A stretch of 51,610 nucleotides of DNA. Origin: Mariniblastus sp. Lineage in GTDB: Bacteria; Planctomycetota; Planctomycetia; Pirellulales; Pirellulaceae. The stretch is taken from the NCBI GenBank assembly GCA_023300235.1, contig JALZWN010000061.1, positions 1-51,610 of the forward strand. The letters run 5' to 3'. Each line of letters starts with the position of its first letter. Within the stretch, counting starts at the first letter, position 1. The position numbers were made by a program, and so were the translations under genes. Positions 34,439 through 43,235 of this stretch are shown one piece after another. The notes beneath the pieces were generated by a model. The model was not told where the DNA came from. It worked only from the letters and a program-made list of their open reading frames with translations, and did no database searches.

Positions 34439-35233
34439 ATGAAAACATCGTTTACCCTCCCCCGAATGTTCCCCGTTCTTTTCGCAGCTCTGGCCGTTTG
34501 GGTCGTTCCTGCCAACGTTCACGCGCAAGTCGAAACAGTCATCGAAGAGGGGGAAATCGTCGAGCTTGTCGAAGAAGCACCAGCATGGAAGGGCTCGTTT
34601 GCCGCTGGTTTCAATGGAAAAACAGGTAACAGCCAAAACCTGGACCTTAATTTCGCCGTCAATGTTACGCGTGAATCAGATTTTGCGACGTCGAACTTTG
34701 TTGGTAACTACTTCTACGCGTCGAACGATGTGTTAACGACTACCGATCGATGGTTCAGCCAGTTTCGGCAGGAAATTAAGCTGAAGAACCCGCGTTGGAG
34801 CTGGTTTAATCAGGTTGGCGTTGAGATCGATCGGTTTAAAGACTTTGATTATCGAGTTGCGTTGCATACCGGTCTCTCGTTCAAAGTGATTGACGAAGAT
34901 GTGCGGAAATTAAAGCTTCGGTTCGGTGGTGGTGCATCGCGAGAGGTCGAAAGCATTAACGATGATTGGTCGCCAGAACTGCAGTTTGGCGCCGATTGGG
35001 AGCGAAAGTTGTTCGAAAATACGCGAGTTTATGCGACCGTGGATTACTTTCCTGACGTTTCTGAGTTCGCTGACTACCGTTTGAATACTAACGCCGGTTT
35101 GGATTTCTTAGTCGATGCGAAACGGAACATCAACTTCCGGATCTTTGCCCAGAATCGCTATGACAGCACGCCGCCCACTGGCAACGAAGAAAGCGACCTG
35201 GACTATGGTGCTGCCTTGGTGGTTGGGTTTTAG
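34439..35233 (+). CDS. DUF481-type outer-membrane protein
   Basis: 264 residues. Signal peptide (residues 1-29, ending VHAQ). The mature protein shows alternating beta-strands (WKGSFAAGFNGKTGNSQNLDLNFAVNV) ending with a terminal aromatic residue (VVGF), a sign of an outer-membrane barrel recognised by BAM. The layout fits DUF481/YdiY-like proteins, which are unassigned in function. The open frame runs further up to 34313, but the ATG at 34439, with AGGA just upstream and a clean signal peptide, is preferred. No partner directly adjoins. Confidence 0.85.
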   Translation: MKTSFTLPRMFPVLFAALAVWVVPANVHAQVETVIEEGEIVELVEEAPAWKGSFAAGFNGKTGNSQNLDLNFAVNVTRESDFATSNFVGNYFYASNDVLTTTDRWFSQFRQEIKLKNPRWSWFNQVGVEIDRFKDFDYRVALHTGLSFKVIDEDVRKLKLRFGGGASREVESINDDWSPELQFGADWERKLFENTRVYATVDYFPDVSEFADYRLNTNAGLDFLVDAKRNINFRIFAQNRYDSTPPTGNEESDLDYGAALVVGF

Positions 35234-35847
35234 CGTCGGCTATCTGTTGGGCTTACAGGCCTGAAGGTTTACTGCGGATGCACGCCAGTTGATGCGGGTA
35301 GTGATTGTTGGGAAGTCCGTGTTTGTTGATTTCAGTCGTTGTTTTAAAGCCGTGAAGGCGAATTGTGCGGTCACGTTATGCGTGCGATTTCGCATAGGTG
35401 TTGGTTTGTTTGGCAAAGCCTGGTTGGGCTGGTTGGGGACGTTGGCCAAGTTGGCGTGATTCATGGTACGGCATGAGTGCGTGGCCTTGTTGGAGTTTTG
35501 TTGGTTGGCCTTGCTGGAGCATCGGCTGGAGGGTTTTTCGGCGACTGCTAGGTTTGCTGGAAGCGGCTTTGTTCTTGGCGTTTCTTATCTGTTGCAGTCG
35601 TCTTGCTGCCGTCTTGTGTTGCTAGCGGTTTTGGCTTGTTTGCGATCCGTCGGTGTAACCGTTTGCTTCGTTGTAACAAATATTTCCGTGAAAACCGCTA
35701 TCAAGGGAATGTTCGCTAAATTCGTCATAGCTTAACGGGCGATGAACAGGGTGAGTCACAGAGCGCCCGCTTTGTGATCATTTTTCCAACTTCTGTATTC
35801 GAGCGAGTGTTCGGGGCTTGGAAGTTGAGCGATTCAGGGGAACCTCA
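35234..35847. other. intergenic region without a supported gene
   Basis: 614 bp, repeat-poor, GTTGG-rich. Several frames up to 90 codons at 35398-35735 have no domain. Nothing identified. Confidence 0.45.
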
Positions 35848-36582
35848 ATGTCAGACTCTCGATCAATTCGCCTTTCCAGCTGGAACAGCCAATGGCTAGT
35901 TCGGCTGGCAGCAGTGGCTCTTATCGGTGTCACTGCAACTCAGACGGGTTGCAATGTTTTACGCAGCTTTGATCAAACCGCCGCGTTAACTTATCGCGAC
36001 TTAGTTTGGTCCAAACGCGCCTACAACTTGCGATATGGAAATTGTGACCGTCCCTACGCGGACCATTTCAAGAATGGTTTCTGTGATGGTTACGCGGATG
36101 TTTGTCAGGGAGCTGACGGGTACACGCCGGCGCTTCCACCGGACAGTTACCGTGGTTACGAATTTCAATCCGCTGACGGTAGTAATTGCGTCGATGCGTG
36201 GTTCGAAGGATACCCGGCCGGTGTTGCTGCGGCTAAGAAAGATAATTCAGGTACGTTCCACGATCTGGCAGTTTCTCGATTGCTAGACGCGGCGATCAAA
36301 CAAGAAAAAACAAAGCCGAAGCTCACGGGTGAAGTTCCTGTCGTTTCAGGCAGGAAAGTGGTCGGCGAGAACACGGCGACGGACTTTAAGGCTCCGCCAG
36401 TACCGACTCGGGCAGCCTTGCCTGTGGCGACCAGTGAGGTGCCTTCAGTGCTATCTGCGGATCCAAACATTCAATGGGAAACGACTCCGGTGGTTGTGCC
36501 AGCTGGGTTTTCACCAGGTTCGTCTTCGTTCGAGTTGGGGGCCCCGGTGCCCGTCCGATCTGCGACGGAATGGATTGAGTAA
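35848..36582 (+). CDS. lipoprotein of unknown function, likely partner of the export lipoprotein
   Basis: 244 residues from ATG 35848, chosen because AGGGG stands seven bases upstream; the frame is open a little further (TTG at 35818). Lipoprotein signal ends in TQTGC (cysteine about 35). A cysteine-containing core (YGNCDRPYADHFKNGFCDGYADVCQG) is followed by a Tyr-rich stretch and a Pro/Ala/Ser-rich C-terminus. I do not recognise a function. It is 77 bp upstream of the Wza-like export lipoprotein, with no terminator between, so they are probably one transcript; I infer an outer-membrane or envelope role. Confidence 0.78.
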   Translation: MSDSRSIRLSSWNSQWLVRLAAVALIGVTATQTGCNVLRSFDQTAALTYRDLVWSKRAYNLRYGNCDRPYADHFKNGFCDGYADVCQGADGYTPALPPDSYRGYEFQSADGSNCVDAWFEGYPAGVAAAKKDNSGTFHDLAVSRLLDAAIKQEKTKPKLTGEVPVVSGRKVVGENTATDFKAPPVPTRAALPVATSEVPSVLSADPNIQWETTPVVVPAGFSPGSSSFELGAPVPVRSATEWIE

Positions 36583-36659
36583 TTTCCGCTAGGCCACTTT
36601 TGATACACACACACATTTTTAGTTTGCTGTTCCCGACAGCTAATCTTTGGAGTCTCTAA

Positions 36660-37994
36660 GTGATGATCCAATCAACACCCCAAACTGATAGGCCTCAACG
36701 CACAGCGATGCGAATTGCATTACTGCTGGCGGTGACGATCAGTATGTCGATGACCGGTTGCACGGCGTTGTTTTCGCCTTTGGATACGATTCCAGCGGCA
36801 CGTTTGCCGGAGCAATTTAAAGCAGAGCCGCAGGCATCGAAAGTGCCGCTGAATCCGGCTCGCCTGCGTCAGACGCGTCCCGAGTTTTATACGCTCGACA
36901 GCAAAGACGTGCTTGGTGTTTTCATCGAAGGTGTGTTGGGAAGTGCCGACGCGCCGCCTCCGATTCAACTTGCTGAACCGGGTAGCGATTTGCCGCCAGC
37001 GATTGGATTTCCAGTTCCAGTTCGCGAAGACGGCACGCTTTCGTTGCCTTCGGTTAAACCGATTCCGGTGCGTGGTTTGACGATCAAGCAGGCTGAAGAG
37101 TTGATTCAGCGGGCGTATCGTGGCGGTGCGGATCCGATTTTGAAGGAAGGTGGTCGTATTATCGTCACCTTGTTCCGCGAGCGCACTTATCGAGTGTTTG
37201 TGGTTCGTCAGGATAACTCGACGTCGCAACGTGGTTCAAATCTACAAGGCCAAGGGCAACGTGGTCAGGTTACCGACCGAAGTGACCAGTCCAGCCGTGG
37301 TTTTGTACTGCAGATGCCGGCCTACAAAAATGATGTGTTGAATGCTTTGTTGCAAACTGGTGGTATCCCCGGTGTGAACGCGAAGCCAGAGATTCGTATC
37401 TTACGCGGCAACCGTTTCGATAACGCTCGCCGCGACCAGAGGGCCAGTGAGTTCTATCGTTCGGCGGACCCGGATCAGTATGCTTACGGTCAGGTTCCAA
37501 ATTTGGATGACGATGCGAACACGATCAGGATCCCACTGCGTTTGAAGCCGGGTGAAGTTCCTGACTTGCGTGCCGAGGACGTGATTCTTCGCGACGGTGA
37601 CGTGGTTTACGTTGATACTCGGGAGACAGATGTTTATTACACAAGCGGTTTGTTGCGAGGTGGTGAATTCCCGCTGCCGCGTGACTATGACTTGGATGTT
37701 TTGGCGGCAGTGTCTTTGGCTGGTAGCGGTTTTGCTTCTGGGCAACAGACGGGTTTCTTGGGCGGAGCTGCCCAGAACGTGCCTCCGACGGAGTTGGTCG
37801 TGCTGAGGAAAATTCCTGGAGATCGGCAACTTGCGATTCGAATTGACTTGAATGATGCGATCAACGACCCAAGGCAACGACTGTTGGTCAAACAAGGTGA
37901 CACGTTGATCCTAAGGTTTAAGCCGCAGGAAGAGATCTTGAACTTGGTCTCGAATGTGTTCTTCACCTTCGGTGTTCGACGACTATTCAACTAG
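36660..37994 (+). CDS. polysaccharide export lipoprotein (Wza-like)
   Basis: 444 residues. Lipoprotein signal with MTGC (residues about 31-34). Then a poly-export domain (about 75-170: PEFYTLDSKDVLGVFIEGVLG and VREDGTLSLPSVKPIPVRGLTIKQAEELIQRAY, the family's DG.i.lP..G.i...G.t..e motif), a Gln/Ser/Arg-rich insert at about 180-215, and SLBB-like segments after that. Such proteins form outer-membrane polysaccharide channels. GTG 36660 or ATG 36663 can start it; GGAG lies seven bases before the GTG. No polymerase or kinase partners are near, so the exported polymer is unknown. Confidence 0.85.
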   Translation: MMIQSTPQTDRPQRTAMRIALLLAVTISMSMTGCTALFSPLDTIPAARLPEQFKAEPQASKVPLNPARLRQTRPEFYTLDSKDVLGVFIEGVLGSADAPPPIQLAEPGSDLPPAIGFPVPVREDGTLSLPSVKPIPVRGLTIKQAEELIQRAYRGGADPILKEGGRIIVTLFRERTYRVFVVRQDNSTSQRGSNLQGQGQRGQVTDRSDQSSRGFVLQMPAYKNDVLNALLQTGGIPGVNAKPEIRILRGNRFDNARRDQRASEFYRSADPDQYAYGQVPNLDDDANTIRIPLRLKPGEVPDLRAEDVILRDGDVVYVDTRETDVYYTSGLLRGGEFPLPRDYDLDVLAAVSLAGSGFASGQQTGFLGGAAQNVPPTELVVLRKIPGDRQLAIRIDLNDAINDPRQRLLVKQGDTLILRFKPQEEILNLVSNVFFTFGVRRLFN

Positions 37995-38017
37995 TGTTGA
38001 GTTGACAATTAGAAAAA

Positions 38018-38058
38018 CAAAAAGGCTCTCGACACGATGGTGTTGAGAGCCTTTTTTT
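38018..38058 (+). terminator. intrinsic terminator after the export lipoprotein
   Basis: Fifteen-base-pair stem (AAAGGCTCTCGACAC with one G-T pair), loop GATG, then seven T. Confidence 0.9.
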
Positions 38059-38164
38059 AAGCTGAAGTTTAGGAAGCTGGAGTTTAGGAAGCTGGAGTGC
38101 TCTGAGCTTGTGTGGACAACCGTGATCCGCTGCTCACTTCCAGGTTTCGGGATTCAGGATCCCT

Positions 38165-39565
38165 TCAATCTTCAGGGCGACTGCCATCGCCGCACATCAT
38201 GACGATGCGCGGCATGAACTCACCGATCACGTCGACCAAGTCCGTTTGAGCGGCCATTACGTCGTGGATGTTTTTGTAGGCTCCGGGAACCTCATCCAAT
38301 CCGCCCGACAGCAAACGAACGTTTTTTTGGTCCAAGTGCTTTTGCCACTCTTTCCAGATAAACTGTTGTTTGGCTTTGGTTCGCGACATGCGTCGTCCGG
38401 CTCCGTGTGAAGCCGAGTTGAGGCTTGCCGCGTTGCCTTTGCCGCGAACGACGAAGCATGAGTCTGCCATGTTTCCGGGGATCACGCCGACCTCCCCTGC
38501 TCCGGCGGGTGTGGCGCCTTTGCGATGGACGTACAACGATTGCCCGTTGTGCTCTTCTTGCCAAGCAAAGTTATGGTGGTTTTCAATGGTTGCTAGTGAT
38601 TGAGCACCGGCAAGTCGAGTGACGTTACGGTGAATGACTTCGTGGTTTGCCGAAGCGAACCGCCCCATCAAATTCATCGCTAACCAATACTCTTGGCCTT
38701 CTTGGGTGTCCATGTCTAGCCAGCAAAGGTGACGAAGTTGCGAATCGTTTTTGATTTTCGCTGGCGCCATACGACGAGCGATATCGGTGTAGCGATTGCA
38801 GGTCATCGCGCCTGGGCCGCGAGAGCCACTGTGCGAAAGCAAGGCGACGTACTTACCCGGTTCGAGGCCGAATTCGGGTGCTGGTAGCGTCAGTACTCCC
38901 CATTCGACAAAGTGGTTGCCACTGCCGCTGGTGCCAAGTTGCCCTCGTGCTCGATCGCGGGCTTCACGGGTGACCGCCGTGATCGTCCAGTCCTCGTCCA
39001 AAACCGCGTGATCGTTGGGCCGCTTCCATTTTCGACCGGTACCGAACAAGGTTCCTGTTTCCAGGGCTTGGTCAAGTTCTTGGCATTGACTGGCGTCGTT
39101 GTTGTGAACCGTTTCAACTGGAAGGTCGGTGATTGTCATTTTCATCCGGCAAGCGATATCAACGCCGACGCCGTAAGGAATGATTGCATTTTCGGTCGCT
39201 AGAACTCCGCCGATCGGCAGGCCGTATCCCGAGTGCGCATCGGGCATCAGGGCGGCGGCGCGAGAGACGGGAAGTTTACAAGCGTTGCGGATTTGGCGGA
39301 TCGAGTTGTCGTCGAAGTCCGTGCCCCAGCTGGCGTAATCGATTTCAGAAAATGGAACGTCATTGGCCGCGTGTTCGATGATGGCAGTAGCCAGCGGTCC
39401 GTAGATTGGGTCTGCGGCGTAAACGGCGGGTGCGGTGACGAGTTTTGGGATCAGCTTTTTGGGAGCTTCGATCGATTTGTTGCGAGCTGCAATTTGCACG
39501 ATCGAGATCGCGGTTGGAATACAGTCTTCAGGAACTCCAAGGCCGAGTAGTTGTTTTTTATTCAT
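38165..39565 (-). CDS. RtcB-family RNA-splicing ligase
   Basis: 466 residues. RtcB joins 2',3'-cyclic phosphate and 5'-OH RNA ends using GTP and Mn. Motifs: GVGVDIACRM (C139), GTSGSGNHF (H218), SHSGSRGPG (H245), NHHNFAW (H330/H331), HRKGATPA, and SHGAGRRMSR, with H387 at the position of the histidine that is guanylylated. The first motif differs from the usual DIGCG, and the segment after HRKG reads GNMADSCFVVRGKG rather than the usual PGSMG form. No archease or RtcR is adjacent, so it may be a paralogue rather than the main tRNA ligase. Confidence 0.88.
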   Translation of the reverse strand: MNKKQLLGLGVPEDCIPTAISIVQIAARNKSIEAPKKLIPKLVTAPAVYAADPIYGPLATAIIEHAANDVPFSEIDYASWGTDFDDNSIRQIRNACKLPVSRAAALMPDAHSGYGLPIGGVLATENAIIPYGVGVDIACRMKMTITDLPVETVHNNDASQCQELDQALETGTLFGTGRKWKRPNDHAVLDEDWTITAVTREARDRARGQLGTSGSGNHFVEWGVLTLPAPEFGLEPGKYVALLSHSGSRGPGAMTCNRYTDIARRMAPAKIKNDSQLRHLCWLDMDTQEGQEYWLAMNLMGRFASANHEVIHRNVTRLAGAQSLATIENHHNFAWQEEHNGQSLYVHRKGATPAGAGEVGVIPGNMADSCFVVRGKGNAASLNSASHGAGRRMSRTKAKQQFIWKEWQKHLDQKNVRLLSGGLDEVPGAYKNIHDVMAAQTDLVDVIGEFMPRIVMMCGDGSRPED

Positions 39566-39613
39566 GCCGTTTCAGACAAAATACTGGCAAAACGGTTCAC
39601 GGAGTTGAACCAT

Positions 39614-39650
39614 TAAAAAAAGCGGACTCAGGTAAGCTGAGTCCGCTGTT
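39614..39650 (-). terminator. intrinsic terminator after the oxidoreductase gene
   Basis: On the minus strand an 11-bp stem (AGCGGACTCAG/CTGAGTCCGCT) with a five-base loop is followed by seven T. Confidence 0.88.
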
Positions 39651-39697
39651 GATTTTACCGCATTGCTGATGCGGAATGTTGACTTGGGGGGGGAGTC

Positions 39698-41539
39698 CTA
39701 AGTCATGTTGCAGTTCTTTTTGGCCTTGGCCCACGCCTGCTTGTTAGCTTCTGCGTTGCCGTTTGCTTCAGGAACGTCTTGGCTATCGACGTCGAACCAA
39801 CCAGGTTGGAATTGGATGAAACCGTGGCCGCCTGGTTTCTGCGAGTTGTCGATGGCGAGTTTCGCGGTCAACGCGATAGTGGCGTCTGCCAAAGCAACGG
39901 GGCCGTTGCAACGTGGTTGGTTGCCAAGATCCCCTTGCTGGATGCACCATGCCCAGTGTTCGATCTCTTCGCGATACCCGCGGCTGACAGGACCGTATCC
40001 TTCGGCTGCTTTGGCTGGTGCAGCATCGCCGCTGGCCGAGGTGTCAATGATGGCTTGGCCTTTTTTGTTGGCCTTAACACGCGACTTGTATGATGTACCT
40101 GCGATTGGGTACAGCATGACTTCTTTTTCGCGATCCAAAACCATGGTTGCTTTGGTGCCCATGACGACTTCGCCGTAGCCACCGTAGCCATTGCCGTTGA
40201 TCGAGCTGTAAGTGACGACCACTCGTTTGTTGGAGTGTTCGTTTTCGTTGTAGGCGGGGATGCCTGTGGTCGGTGGGTAGCTGTTGACTTTGTCAGAGTA
40301 ACCAACGTCGAAGTTATAGTCGTAGCCTTGGCCGGGGAAGTCAAACGTGCAGTAAACGTGGTCGGCTGCGTCGCGATCTTTTGGAGCGGTGTGGCGTCCG
40401 CCGACTGCGTGAACGCTTAGCGGGTGCACGTGCTGGCCAGGTTTTTGTGCCAAGGCCGAGATGAAGATGCTGGCGGCGTCGAGTTGATGCGATCCGAGTT
40501 CAGCCATGAGGCCGCCACCGGTGCGGTCCCAGAGACGCCAGCGAACCATTTCTTCGATCGCTGTTCGATCCCGGTCAGGGTACCACTGGCCGGTTGGGAT
40601 GTCTTCGTAGCCAAAACGATTGGCTTGGACGTATTTGTCTTGGTCCCAAGCTTTCCACTGAGCGATCTGCTGAAAGGTTTTTTTGACGTCTGCATCGCCA
40701 GAGCACGCGGAGCTGTTGTAGTAGTCTTCAAAGGACTTCAGGCGATCGGCGATCTTGTCAACGAGTTTTCCGTTGCCGCCCATTTCACCGCCGGGAATTG
40801 GAATGGCCCATGAGTCATTTCCGGGGCGGTTGTTGCGGTGCCATTGAGCGCGGATGTGGTGGAGTTCGCCAAGGAGGCCCCATTTGATCAGGTTGACGGC
40901 GTTATCGTAAAGAATGCTGTAGTGCCGTTGGTGGCCGATGGACAGTAGCTTGCCTTCTTCTTCGGCAACGCGGGTCATCAATTTACATTCGGCGATGCTG
41001 TGTGCCATTAGCTTTTCACAGAGCACGTGTTTGCCGGCTTTCATGGCGGCAATGGCGATTGGGGCGTGCAGGAACAACGGCGTCGCGATGATGACCGCTT
41101 CGATGTCCGGGTCTTCGATGGCTTCGCGGTAGTCTTGATAGACTTTGACGTATTCGCGGGCTTCTGCTTCGGTCTGCCAGCCATACACCGACATCAAGCC
41201 GGGTCGAGCTTTAAGCGTGTTAGGTGTGGCCCAGTCACCGTGGAAGGCTCGGTGAACACTGGAGGGGCGAATGTCGCAGATGGCTTTTACTTCGACAAAG
41301 TCTGGGTTGATTGCACCCATCAACACATTGCCTTCGTCGCCGGTTCCGATCACGCAGACGCGAACTGGATTCTCAGGTTTGCCGTAGCCGTACAGCATGC
41401 CGGCGACTCCTGCACCAGCGACGCCTGCGGCGGCGGATGTTGCAAGGAAGCTGCGGCGATTCATTTTGTCGTGAGCGGTAACGGCTGAGTAATAGTTGTC
41501 GCGGCCGATTTCACGTTCTTCAGGTGTTAGATTGTTCAT
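39698..41539 (-). CDS. Tat-exported Gfo/Idh/MocA oxidoreductase
   Basis: 613 residues. A twin-arginine signal NRRSFLATSAAAGVAGAGVAG (about 27-47) sits behind 26 unusual leading residues. Rossmann fold with VRVCVIGTGDEG (59-70), and the conserved HVLCEKL segment that carries the catalytic-region lysine. C-terminal beta-sheet half. Such secreted enzymes are numerous in planctomycetes and probably work on sugars or polyols with NAD(P) in the periplasm; substrate unknown. The gene ends before a terminator and begins 122 bp after the DoxX-like gene on the same strand. Confidence 0.9.
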   Translation of the reverse strand: MNNLTPEEREIGRDNYYSAVTAHDKMNRRSFLATSAAAGVAGAGVAGMLYGYGKPENPVRVCVIGTGDEGNVLMGAINPDFVEVKAICDIRPSSVHRAFHGDWATPNTLKARPGLMSVYGWQTEAEAREYVKVYQDYREAIEDPDIEAVIIATPLFLHAPIAIAAMKAGKHVLCEKLMAHSIAECKLMTRVAEEEGKLLSIGHQRHYSILYDNAVNLIKWGLLGELHHIRAQWHRNNRPGNDSWAIPIPGGEMGGNGKLVDKIADRLKSFEDYYNSSACSGDADVKKTFQQIAQWKAWDQDKYVQANRFGYEDIPTGQWYPDRDRTAIEEMVRWRLWDRTGGGLMAELGSHQLDAASIFISALAQKPGQHVHPLSVHAVGGRHTAPKDRDAADHVYCTFDFPGQGYDYNFDVGYSDKVNSYPPTTGIPAYNENEHSNKRVVVTYSSINGNGYGGYGEVVMGTKATMVLDREKEVMLYPIAGTSYKSRVKANKKGQAIIDTSASGDAAPAKAAEGYGPVSRGYREEIEHWAWCIQQGDLGNQPRCNGPVALADATIALTAKLAIDNSQKPGGHGFIQFQPGWFDVDSQDVPEANGNAEANKQAWAKAKKNCNMT

Positions 41540-41661
41540 CGATTCTTCCTTTTGAAAATTGGATGCTTAGCCTTTAGGGTGGCTGATGATTGGTTGGTGT
41601 TCGGCAGATACGGTTTTCTGAACGTTAACCGTATTTCCAAGGCTGATTTCAACTCGTTGTG

Positions 41662-42777
41662 TTAGTTTTGAGTCGAAGTGACCGTTTTGTCACCTCGGAA
41701 AAATCCGTTGATGATGTAGTCCAAGCCTGCCATCCGACCTGCGAGGGTGCCAAAAATGACGAAGCAAGCGGTCATTTCGATCCAGTAGAGGTAAGTGGGG
41801 TTGGTGCCAGGTACCCAGAATGGTTGAGTCAAACAGACTGACAGCAGGAACAATCCTGCGGCGAGCGAAGCTGATCGAGTGAACAATCCAAGGATCAGGC
41901 AAACGCCAACGATCGTGTCGAACCATGGGATCACCATGTTGATCAAGTTCAGGCCGCCAAACTTTGGACTGAATGGGCGTGCTATGGTCAGCGGTGCTTC
42001 TCGTTTTTGTAGGGGCACGGCTAGCGAGTTGACTTTGGTTTCAAGCGAGTCCCAGAGGCCACTTACCTCTTTACTCCAGCCAGCCATTTTTTTGTTTCGG
42101 TCGGATTGGATCGTATCAACTTGGCCGCGAAGCGAATCGACTTGCGAGCTAACGGCACTGGCTTGTTGACCGTCACGGGCAAAACCGTCGAGTCGATTTT
42201 CGGTTGCAAAGTGAGCGATCAGTTCGACACGATTGCCTTTGGTCCATTCTTGTAGGAGCAGCTTGTGAGCTTTGAGCGTGTCTTTTAGCAGTTCTGGTTG
42301 ACGGCGAATTTGGGCGATGTCTTTTTCAAGACTCTCTCGCTTGCCGGCTAGTTCTGCGGTGTTGACTTCGGTGTTGCCTTCGGTGCGGGCCGTTTCGATT
42401 TGGTCGGCGATTGTTTGTCGTTGCTTGGCAAGTTCGGCTTGGAGTTCAACGCTGCCAAAGCCGTAATATTTATTGGCGTGGGTCGTAAACTGTTCCCATT
42501 GCTGGAGCGTACTGTCGGTGTCGATATCAAAGGTCTTTTTTCCGTCGGATTCGGTTTGAGTGACGCACAGCTTGGCCATGCCTTTGCTGTCATCAAGCAT
42601 GGCTTTGAAGGCGGGGGCGAGAGGGCCTTTGGCGCCCGAGAGGAAGCCGTAGGCGTTGAATCCGTATTTGAGCTTGTTTGTGCCCTCTTTAAAAAAGTGG
42701 TAACCAACGGCAATCCGTAAGGCCAAGATTGATACAAACAGGATGGAGAGTTGAGTTTTAGTGAGCTTTGGGAACAG
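41662..42777 (-). CDS. DoxX-like membrane protein, probable CTG start
   Basis: 371 residues from the proposed CTG at 42777. N-terminal helix LTKTQLSILFVSILALRIAVGYHFF, then a long insert with coiled-coil character (about 95-240), then three further helices. The family has four helices; here helix 1 stands apart from the rest. The only conventional start in frame (TTG 42726) would cut helix 1 in half; no ATG or GTG precedes it before the stop. CTG 42777 has GGAG eight bases upstream. DoxX proteins have poorly defined redox or membrane roles. Upstream neighbour of the oxidoreductase. Confidence 0.75.
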   Translation of the reverse strand: MFPKLTKTQLSILFVSILALRIAVGYHFFKEGTNKLKYGFNAYGFLSGAKGPLAPAFKAMLDDSKGMAKLCVTQTESDGKKTFDIDTDSTLQQWEQFTTHANKYYGFGSVELQAELAKQRQTIADQIETARTEGNTEVNTAELAGKRESLEKDIAQIRRQPELLKDTLKAHKLLLQEWTKGNRVELIAHFATENRLDGFARDGQQASAVSSQVDSLRGQVDTIQSDRNKKMAGWSKEVSGLWDSLETKVNSLAVPLQKREAPLTIARPFSPKFGGLNLINMVIPWFDTIVGVCLILGLFTRSASLAAGLFLLSVCLTQPFWVPGTNPTYLYWIEMTACFVIFGTLAGRMAGLDYIINGFFRGDKTVTSTQN

Positions 42778-43235
42778 CGTACTGACTCCGAGAAAATTCG
42801 TAACAAACGATGAATGGGGCTGGCGAAAGGTCTTGCTTCAAATATTGAAGTCAGAAAGCGAGATCTTACTAGTCATTAAAGTATGACTTACCCAATAGGT
42901 TTCGCCAAAGACGATGTTTTAACCTACCATTTCTAAGGTTTTAAGGCTTAATCCTGTATCGAGGTTGGGGGTCGTTTATATTTCAACGAATTTGCTGGTC
43001 AGTTTCACTCGTTAATCGAAAACGGTCAGCGGTGCCACAACCAGCCAGTCGTCGACTTTTTAGTGAGCGCCCAGAGCAAATTTCAAAAAAACAGGCCTCT
43101 GACATGGTTTCAGGGAGCATGCGTTGCGGCGTCGGGGGGAAGAACGCTGGGGCTTGGCGACTTCCGGGCTTTTGTTTACCAAATCTGACTGCGGGATAGG
43201 TTTCAGTTTCCCCAAGAAATCAGTTTCGCTGGAAA
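42778..43235. other. intergenic region without a supported gene
   Basis: 458 bp between convergent or same-strand genes (TPR gene end and DoxX start region). No terminator or RNA gene was recognised. Confidence 0.4.

Noticed and set aside
35398..35735. short frames between the DUF481 gene and the lipoprotein
   Set aside because: Leu/Cys-rich composition without a domain or start signal.
42348..42806. frameshift as explanation for the missing start of the DoxX-like gene
   Set aside because: The other frame here does not encode a DoxX-type helix; the continuous frame with a CTG start explains the sequence better.
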